From positions 1 through 37,552 of the forward strand of contig CANQUG010000036.1 of assembly GCA_947626985.1 (NCBI GenBank): a stretch of 37,552 nucleotides of DNA, read 5' to 3'. A program made the translations under genes and the position numbers. This DNA comes from an uncultured Lachnospiraceae bacterium (GTDB lineage: Bacteria > Bacillota > Clostridia > Lachnospirales > Lachnospiraceae). Each line of letters starts with the position of its first letter. The first letter of the stretch is position 1. This document shows, piece after piece, positions 31,910 through 37,552 of the stretch. The notes under the pieces are model-generated. The model searched no databases, was not told the DNA's origin, and saw only the letters and a list, made by a program, of their open reading frames with translations.

Positions 31910-32128
31910 TTACGTGGCAGGGTGGTCGGCTACGATGAATCCCGTAGCGGTGCGTGTCACTCTGGAAATAATACTTCCGCGTGTGACAGTAAATGAACCA
32001 CCAACGGGGATGTTGAAGCGGCAGGCGGCCTTGTGCGGGCCTTCGGTTTCAACATCGCCGGTTTTGTCGTTTGCCTTACACAGCAGGTGGTTCTTGCTGC
32101 TTCGGACTTCTCTCAGGTCGCTATCGAT
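31910..32128 (-). CDS. Small phage/ICE protein with apparent ATC start
   Basis: The 72-residue frame (DSDLREVRSSKNHLLCK, later GGSFTVTRGSIISRVTRTATGFIV) is the first gene after the minus-strand promoter at 32240-32268. A perfect AGGAGG (32137-32142) lies 8 bases before an ATC codon at 32126-32128, where ATG would be expected. The only longer in-frame start is a GTG at 32194 without a ribosome site. The gene either uses ATC, and would be poorly expressed, or has lost its start codon. Function unknown. Confidence 0.5.
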   Translation of the reverse strand: MDSDLREVRSSKNHLLCKANDKTGDVETEGPHKAACRFNIPVGGSFTVTRGSIISRVTRTATGFIVADHPAT

Positions 32129-32216
32129 AACGTCGTCCTCCTTTTTGATAAAATGTTCCTGATTGGTAACAGCCTGATCAAAAAATATAGGCACAGAGGC
32201 CCTTATTTAGATCTTT

Positions 32217-32234
32217 CGTTCCCATTCGGTAACG
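32217..32234. promoter_or_regulatory. Operator dyad of the divergent phage/ICE promoters
   Basis: CGTTCCC and GGTAACG form an imperfect dyad with a 4-base centre. Related half-sites occur at 32253-32259 (TGTTACC) and 32295-32301 (GGGAACG), spanning both promoters. They are likely sites for the XRE repressor at 32338. Confidence 0.5.
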
Positions 32235-32239
32235 ATCGC

Positions 32240-32268
32240 ATTATAGCACCACTGTTACCTGTTGTCAA
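32240..32268 (-). promoter_or_regulatory. Leftward promoter of the phage/ICE module
   Basis: On the minus strand a perfect TTGACA (32263-32268), a 17-base spacer and a perfect TATAAT (32240-32245) drive the genes from 32128 down. Confidence 0.88.
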
Positions 32269-32285
32269 TTATTTTGAGAAAAGTG

Positions 32286-32314
32286 TTGCTTTTTGGGAAC
32301 GATAGTGGTATTAT
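32286..32314 (+). promoter_or_regulatory. Promoter of the XRE repressor gene
   Basis: TTGCTT (32286-32291), a 17-base spacer and TATTAT (32309-32314) lie 23 bases before the repressor start codon. Confidence 0.65.
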
Positions 32315-32337
32315 TAGTGCAGGAGGAGGTGCGACAC

Positions 32338-32679
32338 ATGAGTTTGGGTGAGTATATTGCTGCTAAGCGCAAGAAAAAAGGATGGTCTCAAAGGGATCTT
32401 GCTACCGCTTCCAACATCAGTAACGCTGAGATTTCTCGGTTGGAATCCGGGAAGAGGAAGGAACCGTCTCCCAGCGTTCTTAAGGAGATAGCCAAGGCAT
32501 TAGGAGTACCCTTTGAAGAATTGCTGCAAGCAGCCGGAATCCTTGACGATTACTATATCGAGAAGGGACGGGAGTTTGTTGCTGCAAGAAGCGATCAGTC
32601 GATCCCCGACGACCTGACAGAAGAGGAGTTGGCTGAAGTCAAGAGATTCATCGACTACATCATCAGTAAGAGGAAATGA
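32338..32679 (+). CDS. XRE-family repressor
   Basis: This 113-residue protein has an N-terminal lambda-repressor-like helix-turn-helix (LGEYIAAKRKKKGWSQRDLA, then SNISNAEISRLESGKRKEP) and an acidic C-terminal segment that may mediate dimerisation. AGGAGGAGGTG precedes the ATG at 32338. It is transcribed away from the phage/ICE genes across a region with operator half-sites, the layout of a lysogeny or transfer switch. It has no peptidase domain. It ends at a bidirectional terminator shared with the protease gene. Confidence 0.88.
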   Translation: MSLGEYIAAKRKKKGWSQRDLATASNISNAEISRLESGKRKEPSPSVLKEIAKALGVPFEELLQAAGILDDYYIEKGREFVAARSDQSIPDDLTEEELAEVKRFIDYIISKRK

Positions 32680-32727
32680 AAAAAGCCAACTGCAATCCGC
32701 ATACTTCGGACCACAGTTGGCTCTTTT
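32678..32727. terminator. Bidirectional terminator between the XRE and protease genes
   Basis: A 9-bp perfect stem AGCCAACTG/CAGTTGGCT (32684-32722) has CTTTTC on the plus side and TTTTTTC on the minus side. It serves both convergent genes. Confidence 0.88.
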
Positions 32728-32739
32728 CATTGTGCAGTT

Positions 32740-34959
32740 TTATCTGATTGTGATTCTGACTGGTTGAACTTGTGTAAAACGTCCGGCAGACTCTCTGATA
32801 GTTTCTGAGTACAGATAACCTGCAGCGGTAAGATCTTCAACCGTAATAACGAGGGAGTAGGGTATTTCTTCGTCGTCCTCAATGCCCCACCGAGTATAAA
32901 GCTCAAGCCATACTTCCCAGCTACCGGAATCAAAGCTCGAAAATTCATTACTGAAGTGATAGCAAGTATCCCACTTGTTTCGATTATCGCTGACCGAAGG
33001 ATTATCTACAACATTTTTGCCGTTTGCATTCAGTCTGTGGATGGATGCAGAAATATAGGCTGCGGAGTATTCGCTTCCCTTTGCCCTGTCTACTGGAGGC
33101 TGGGCTATGCAGGTGACCGTTACACGGAGTTTCTTTTTACCGCGCTTTACCTTGAGATCAGCAATAGCAGACGGGATGTGGAATTTGACTCGTTTCTTCG
33201 TCAGCCGGTTCATGGTGCCGCTGTTAAGGAAAGATACACGGTTTTCAGATGAGTACATGCTGACCTCCGGAGAAGATAAGCCTCTGCCGTAGAGATTACC
33301 GGCCAGATCAATCTCATCCTGCTGTATATCGGTCCTATCATACGGGAGAACGACCCCATTGTAGAGAAGTGCCTGAGCTAGTCCAATATCATTATTGGGA
33401 ACGACGGTAAGCGTTTGGGCGAGATCCCCAGCTACAGTCGGAGCAGTGAAACTCGTCCCGGCAGGAGCGCAGAATCCCGTCTTTGACAGGCACAATGCAT
33501 ATGGATCTGGAGGTACAGCTCCGTTTTTGAATTGAGTAGCACCATAGGACACCAGATCAGGCTTATAGAATCCGGAGAAACCCGGGCCTCGGCGGGAGTA
33601 AGGTGCAATGTCATTGAATTTGCTAAGGCTTCCGGGATGATCAACGCCGACAATTGCACCAACAGCGATGCCAAGCATAGCATCTGCCGGGGAGGCGATT
33701 CTTGATTCATCATCGGCAATAATGTCCTTGAGGGTATTCTGTGTCTTATACAAGTCATGATTTCCAGCCGAGATGACAAAGCGGATGTCGTATTTTCTGC
33801 TTAGCAGATCAAACTCGTATCCGAGGATGCTCATTTCGTCGCCTTCTATATAGGTCCCCGCGTTGTAGGAGAAGTTAAATATTTTTGCTACATCAGCGAA
33901 GGCTTTAACGGCTTCGCGGACGCGCTGGAGCATAATGTTTTCAGGGACGTTGTTTGAATCGGCGATCTGGGCGTCGATGATCCTTGCCCTTGGCGTAAGA
34001 TAATCATCTGCTATGTGCATGCCTACATAGCCAAAGGCAACCCTACTGGCAACAGGAGTTCCGTGATTTCCAAAAGCAGCAGTTTTTATACAGCCGGATG
34101 CTTGCCAGTGAATCGGGACAACGGATTCCAGACCGGAGGGCAACGAAACACCGTCATCCAGAACCACGACCGTAGGAAGTGCAGTCAAATCAATATTCAT
34201 ATCCAGTTTCAGCTCATCCGTGATCGAAGACACATCACTCGGCTGGTAGCCGTGAAAAAAGACAGTTTTCTCCACCCAATAAATGCGTGGATCTTCCGCG
34301 ATCTCATTGAGCCCACCGGGAGACATACTGGCACGGATAATCGCAGTCCCATCTGTCAGCTGATAAGGATCGCCCTGTAGGGTGCCATTCTTCTTCTGAA
34401 TTCTCTCGGTGATGTTGGCCTGAGCTCGCGTTTGTACATCAGGAGCCATATCGGGTAAAAGCATGATCTGTACGTCGACAGAAACGGCATCCGGGTTTTC
34501 CTTTATATACTGAAGGATAGAGGATGCCTTTTTGTCTTCGGATGTAAATGGTTCAAATCCTTGAATGTACTGGAAGTTCTTCTTGGTTCCTTGGTCGCGG
34601 TATCTTGATACGCGACCCTGCAGGTTACCGAATACATCTCGTGAGGCAGAGACTATGGCGTGCCGTCCATCTTTAACGGCGTTGATGGTTAAGCCTTCAT
34701 TTTCAATAAAGTCTTTCTGTGCTGCAAAATCTTCTTTGTCTTGCAGGATAATTTTGAAAGTGACCAAGTCCTGTTCGTCGAGAGAATTAGAAGACTGGAG
34801 GCGCTGGAAAAACTCCACGATACTCTGCAGTCCTTGGGAGAGCTTTTGACCATGTTCTGTATGAATGAGATTATATTGATTGCTGCGGCCAGTAGGAGTC
34901 TTTTCAACGTTGTGTATCTCATCCTCTGGAATCCACAGATGGTATCTTGTTTCTGTCAT
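32740..34959 (-). CDS. ietS: Subtilisin-like serine protease (IetS-like)
   Basis: This 739-residue protein carries a complete S8 subtilase triad: Asp268 in VVVLDDGV, His299 in GNHGTPVAS and Ser503 in GTSFTAPTVAG, with the oxyanion Asn400 in SAGNHD. There is no signal peptide, so it is cytoplasmic. About 230 residues of unassigned N-terminal region and about 170 of beta-rich C-terminal region flank the protease. Its ATG overlaps the TGA of the AAA+ ATPase gene by one base. An adjacent AAA ATPase and subtilase define the Iet pair, first described as ietAS plasmid stability genes of Agrobacterium and later reported as antiphage. The assignment rests on this architecture. Confidence 0.85.
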   Translation of the reverse strand: MTETRYHLWIPEDEIHNVEKTPTGRSNQYNLIHTEHGQKLSQGLQSIVEFFQRLQSSNSLDEQDLVTFKIILQDKEDFAAQKDFIENEGLTINAVKDGRHAIVSASRDVFGNLQGRVSRYRDQGTKKNFQYIQGFEPFTSEDKKASSILQYIKENPDAVSVDVQIMLLPDMAPDVQTRAQANITERIQKKNGTLQGDPYQLTDGTAIIRASMSPGGLNEIAEDPRIYWVEKTVFFHGYQPSDVSSITDELKLDMNIDLTALPTVVVLDDGVSLPSGLESVVPIHWQASGCIKTAAFGNHGTPVASRVAFGYVGMHIADDYLTPRARIIDAQIADSNNVPENIMLQRVREAVKAFADVAKIFNFSYNAGTYIEGDEMSILGYEFDLLSRKYDIRFVISAGNHDLYKTQNTLKDIIADDESRIASPADAMLGIAVGAIVGVDHPGSLSKFNDIAPYSRRGPGFSGFYKPDLVSYGATQFKNGAVPPDPYALCLSKTGFCAPAGTSFTAPTVAGDLAQTLTVVPNNDIGLAQALLYNGVVLPYDRTDIQQDEIDLAGNLYGRGLSSPEVSMYSSENRVSFLNSGTMNRLTKKRVKFHIPSAIADLKVKRGKKKLRVTVTCIAQPPVDRAKGSEYSAAYISASIHRLNANGKNVVDNPSVSDNRNKWDTCYHFSNEFSSFDSGSWEVWLELYTRWGIEDDEEIPYSLVITVEDLTAAGYLYSETIRESAGRFTQVQPVRITIR

Positions 34960-36101
34960 CAGATTTCACCTCGAAACTTCTTCACTTGATATTCTAACGT
35001 ACTGTGGGAGATGCCAAGTGCGGTAGCAGCGGCTCTCAAGGAGACGCCTTTATCCAACATTTCACAAATAACCTTCATGGATTCATCGTTATTATCGGAG
35101 TATTTTGTTTTTTGCTGAATCAGTATCGTAGTAACATCCGCCGTTTTCAGACTGCCATCCATCAGGTACCTCTTTACAGCTGCCAGCATGAGTTCTTCAA
35201 TAAGAGCGCCACTCATCCCTTCAGTCACTTTGGCTATCGCGCTGACATCGATTTTGGCGTTGATACCATATTTCGAGAGCTCGTTCTGGATCAACGCTTT
35301 TCTTTGTTCCATAGCGGGAAGGTCAAGAGTAATTGTGAAATTAAAGCGCCGCCAGATGGCGGGATCGAGAAGATGCTCATGGTTTGTAGCGGCTATGAGG
35401 ATAACATTACTCGGAAGGTTGTCAAAGTTTTGCAGGAGGGTAGTTACGACACGCTTGAGTTCGCCTAATTCGTTGGTATCATCCCGCTTTTTGGCAATCG
35501 CGTCAAATTCATCTAGGAACAGGATAATCCGTTGATTTTTTACAGAATCAAAAACCTTACGGAGGTTTGTACTGGTCTGGCCAAGATATGAAGAAACAAG
35601 ACCATCAAGCCTCACATAAGCGATAGGTAAACTCAGAGCATTACCGATGGCGTATGCTGTCATCGTTTTGCCGCATCCGGGAGGGCCACAGAGTAATAGC
35701 CTATTGGAGACGGGAATGTTGTGCTTTTTGAGATTGGCAGCGTTATTTTGCTCATCTACAAATTGTTGGATGATGGTTTTCTGATTGCCTGGAAGAATAA
35801 CTTCGTCGAGCGATGTCTCAGAATAGACTATTTCGTACAGTTCAAGAAGACTATCTTTGTCTCGCGGCGCGACAGTCTGGGACGCCGAAGAAAAGAAAAC
35901 GGCTGAGTTTCCAACTGCATGATCGGACACCGGCCCTTCGCTTTTCTGCTTCTGTTCGTATGCTTTCCGAAAGCGTGTAGCGGTAGGCATATTGCCTTTC
36001 TTTTCCTCATCTTTGATGAGTATATTCAGAGCTTCGGAAAACTGTTGCTCACTGCCGCTGCAGTGGGCAACGATTAAGTTCTCAACTAATTCTGCTTTCA
36101 T
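34959..36101 (-). CDS. ietA: AAA+ ATPase with C-terminal HTH (IetA-like)
   Basis: This 380-residue protein has a helical N-terminal region (1-80) and an AAA+ core: Walker A GPPGCGKT at 139-146, Walker B ILFLDEFD at 193-200, sensor 1 AATN at 237-240, arginine finger in WRRF near 251 and a lid to about 320. Residues 355-377 (LRAAATALGISHSTLEYQVK) read as a Fis-like helix-turn-helix. It is the partner of the protease encoded next on the strand, and probably controls it. GGAAGTGA precedes the ATG at 36101. The promoter at 36155-36183 is bracketed by two operators, and the HTH suggests the protein may regulate itself. Confidence 0.87.
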   Translation of the reverse strand: MKAELVENLIVAHCSGSEQQFSEALNILIKDEEKKGNMPTATRFRKAYEQKQKSEGPVSDHAVGNSAVFFSSASQTVAPRDKDSLLELYEIVYSETSLDEVILPGNQKTIIQQFVDEQNNAANLKKHNIPVSNRLLLCGPPGCGKTMTAYAIGNALSLPIAYVRLDGLVSSYLGQTSTNLRKVFDSVKNQRIILFLDEFDAIAKKRDDTNELGELKRVVTTLLQNFDNLPSNVILIAATNHEHLLDPAIWRRFNFTITLDLPAMEQRKALIQNELSKYGINAKIDVSAIAKVTEGMSGALIEELMLAAVKRYLMDGSLKTADVTTILIQQKTKYSDNNDESMKVICEMLDKGVSLRAAATALGISHSTLEYQVKKFRGEI

Positions 36102-36125
36102 AGGGGATCACTTCCATTCGTTTTG

Positions 36126-36144
36126 ATTCGTACATTTACGTACA
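36126..36144. promoter_or_regulatory. Operator copy downstream of the Iet promoter
   Basis: ATTCGTACATTTACGTACA lies 10 bases after the -10 box of the minus-strand promoter, inside the ietA leader. It differs at one base from the copy at 36190-36208. Each copy contains two CGTACA steps 10 bases apart. Confidence 0.75.
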
Positions 36145-36154
36145 TTTATAAATG

Positions 36155-36183
36155 ATTATAGCATGAATAGGATGATGTGTCAA
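36155..36183 (-). promoter_or_regulatory. Consensus promoter of ietAS
   Basis: On the minus strand a perfect TTGACA (36178-36183), a 17-base spacer and a perfect TATAAT (36155-36160) precede ietA by about 54 bases. Such a strong promoter flanked by operator copies fits tight repression. Confidence 0.92.
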
Positions 36184-36189
36184 CAAAAA

Positions 36190-36208
36190 ATTCGTACATT
36201 TTCGTACA
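36190..36208. promoter_or_regulatory. Operator copy upstream of the Iet promoter
   Basis: ATTCGTACATTTTCGTACA lies 6 bases upstream of the -35 box of the minus-strand promoter. With the copy at 36126-36144 it brackets the promoter; the two copies are spaced 64 bases start to start, about six helical turns. The rest of 36209-36338 shows only a weak CCTG/CAGG hairpin. Confidence 0.75.
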
Positions 36209-36338
36209 GAGCAGCATTTTTACAAAGGTGTTCAAGCCTCGAAGGAGAGCGCTTGAGATCTGAAAAATAAAAATCGCGGCATCTTGTTTGTGAATTACAA
36301 TAAATCACGAAGTAATCCTGTCATCTCAGGAATAAATC

Positions 36339-36367
36339 TTGTAAAAAGGTGTCTTGTGTGATATACT
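36339..36367 (+). promoter_or_regulatory. Promoter of the XRE-brxAB operon
   Basis: TTGTAA (36339-36344), a 17-base spacer and TATACT (36362-36367) lie 61 bases before the XRE start codon. Neither 19-bp operator overlaps it. Confidence 0.65.
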
Positions 36368-36428
36368 GATAAAATCAGGCGCATTTGATATGTTGGAGTT
36401 AACTTGACAGTGAAAATGGAGGTTGGAA

Positions 36429-36635
36429 ATGACCATCAGTTACAAGAAATTGTGGAAGCTGTTAATCGATAAAGACATGAAGAAAAAAGATCTCCAAAAG
36501 GCTGCTGGTATCAGTGCAGCTTCCATTACTAAACTTGGAAAAAATGAAAACGTGAATACCGAGATCATTGAAAAAATCTGTGTCGCGCTGCAATGCGATG
36601 TAAGTGACATTATGGAAATGGTCGAGGAAAACTAA
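36429..36635 (+). CDS. Small XRE-family regulator upstream of BREX genes
   Basis: This 68-residue protein is a single Cro/CI helix-turn-helix domain: LWKLLIDKDMKKKDLQKAAG, then ISAASITKLGKNENVNTEII and the closing ICVALQCDVSDIMEM. GGAGG lies 6 bases before ATG 36429; a TTG two codons earlier has worse spacing. It precedes brxA by 73 bases on the same strand and probably shares its promoter. It may regulate the BREX locus and perhaps the divergent Iet operon. Known BREX regulators (BrxR) are larger WYL-domain proteins, so this one is different. Confidence 0.88.
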   Translation: MTISYKKLWKLLIDKDMKKKDLQKAAGISAASITKLGKNENVNTEIIEKICVALQCDVSDIMEMVEEN

Positions 36636-36708
36636 GATTATCTGTTTTTGGTTGGATGGCCTTGTTCCCTATATGAACGAGTTTTTCAAAACTGGAGGAT
36701 AAACATAA

Positions 36709-37338
36709 ATGTTCGAAAAAGATAAAATCGCCCTGCGCGTCATCAGTCCATATAATGCTGCCATCACGAGAGAACAGTTTCTGTTTTATGAAGTGCGCAC
36801 CACGGCAAAGCTGGTCTGCGAGGGATTAAGCAATGATGAAATCGTGAACCGCATTGTAAAGGAGAACTTGTTCCAGTATCCCACGGAGAAGTCCGTGAAA
36901 AAGATGGCGCTGGCCTGCCTCCGCAGACTGGACGCACTGGAGGATAACACGCTGGTGCAAGCGATAGCCACGCAGCCCAGCGACGTCTCCAAGCAGATCT
37001 GCCTGTATGCGATGATGCGCCAGTACCGCTTGGTATGGGAATTTATGCTGACGGTGGTAGGTTCAAAGTACAGATTATTGGACACCTCGTTTGGTAAGAT
37101 AGATTTTAATGGATTTTTCATGCGCTTGCAGGAGCAGGATGACTGGGTCGCCACGTGGAGCGACTCCACCATCACAAAGCTGAAGCAGGTACTCCAGAAG
37201 ATACTGGTGGAGAATGGGTACCTCGACAGCACCGACACGGATCATTTGAATCCGGTGTTGATCAGTCCACTGCTGGAGAACGCAATCCGGACATCCGGGC
37301 AGGAGCTGGCGCTTCCGGCCTTCAATTGCCTGAACTAA
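36709..37338 (+). CDS. brxA: BREX protein BrxA (DUF1819)
   Basis: This 209-residue protein matches BrxA/DUF1819. It is an all-helical protein, with the N-terminal SPYNAAITREQFLFYEVRTTAKL, SNDEIVNRIVKENLFQYPTEKS and the SDVSKQICLYAMMRQYRLVWEFM segment. BrxA is the first core gene of many BREX loci and is reported as a DNA-binding component of the complex that blocks phage replication and marks host DNA by methylation. GGAGG precedes the ATG. Its stop is 14 bases before the brxB start, and the brxB ribosome site begins at the stop codon. Confidence 0.92.
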   Translation: MFEKDKIALRVISPYNAAITREQFLFYEVRTTAKLVCEGLSNDEIVNRIVKENLFQYPTEKSVKKMALACLRRLDALEDNTLVQAIATQPSDVSKQICLYAMMRQYRLVWEFMLTVVGSKYRLLDTSFGKIDFNGFFMRLQEQDDWVATWSDSTITKLKQVLQKILVENGYLDSTDTDHLNPVLISPLLENAIRTSGQELALPAFNCLN

Positions 37339-37352
37339 GGAGAACCTTGCAT

Positions 37353-37552
37353 ATGAGCGATTTAATGGAACGTCTTGACAGCCTGCGGGCACTGATACAG
37401 GAACCAGAGTTCCTGGAAGGCAAAGGCCTGTCCAATGAAGTAAATATCCGGATCTTCTGCTATGATCCGAAAGATGAGATGGCCATCCGGCATTTCACAG
37501 AGAAGCTGATGACCAACCAGAGTCTCAGCTGCCACCTGATCGAATACAACCT
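37353..37552 (+). CDS. brxB: BREX protein BrxB (DUF1788), partial
   Basis: The first 66 codons of a gene run off the window end. The sequence begins MSDLMERLDSLRALI and has NEVNIRIFCYDPKDEMAIRHF, the N-terminal pattern of BrxB/DUF1788 (family length about 190-200 residues). AAGGAG lies about 10 bases before the ATG. The rest of the BREX cluster (brxC, pglX, pglZ and others) should follow outside the window. Confidence 0.9.
   Translation, partial: MSDLMERLDSLRALIQEPEFLEGKGLSNEVNIRIFCYDPKDEMAIRHFTEKLMTNQSLSCHLIEYN

Overview
The window looks like chromosomal DNA of a gut-type Clostridia, most likely Lachnospiraceae. This is an inference from the gene complement: an FeoA/FeoB pair, MutS2, TrmL, YhaM, RlmD, a DUF4080 radical-SAM protein, a 3D-domain cell-wall protein and Firmicutes-style GGAGG ribosome binding sites. 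It has two halves. Bases 1-20859 are moderately GC-rich core chromosome. Bases 20860-37552 are an accessory region of defence genes, toxin-antitoxin genes, nested insertion sequences and a decayed phage or conjugative-element module.

Core half. After a gene tail come an orphan RelB/DinJ antitoxin gene and a tRNA-Gly(GCC), each with a clear promoter. Then follow a secreted SH3/3D-domain protein, a methyltransferase, glyA (SHMT) behind a consensus promoter, and a thioredoxin reductase-like flavoprotein with thioredoxin. The flavoprotein has lost the NADPH motifs, so a ferredoxin-linked enzyme is likely. Next are feoA-feoB, a B12-binding radical-SAM protein, a run of hairpin repeats, a 35-residue membrane peptide, an AIR-synthase-like protein, trmL, a two-component system (kinase and OmpR-type regulator, overlapping by 4 bp) and mutS2. 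The half ends with a membrane-anchored HtrA-like protein without its catalytic triad, yhaM and rlmD.

Accessory half. A HigB/HigA-type toxin-antitoxin pair (antitoxin fused to an ImmA/IrrE-like metalloprotease domain) has its own promoter and palindromic operator. It is followed by a frameshifted HNH nuclease pseudogene and an AIPR abortive-infection protein. An IS4-type element abuts the AIPR stop codon. Its transposase is split at its Trp-Ser codons by intervening DNA that carries an IS1182-type element. Bases 29043-32679 are remains of a phage or ICE module on the minus strand: an Enc34-like ssDNA-binding protein (DUF2815), a DUF2800 nuclease pseudogene, a sigma-like protein with a structured leader, and a divergent XRE repressor.

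The last 5 kb is a two-system defence island. An AAA+ ATPase and a subtilisin-like protease, which match the IetA/IetS architecture, are transcribed leftward. A small XRE regulator followed by brxA and brxB, the start of a BREX locus, is transcribed rightward from the same 327-bp intergenic region. The Iet promoter is bracketed by two 19-bp operators that differ at one base, and the ATPase carries a C-terminal helix-turn-helix. This regulated Iet/BREX arrangement is the strongest candidate in the window for an undescribed arrangement.
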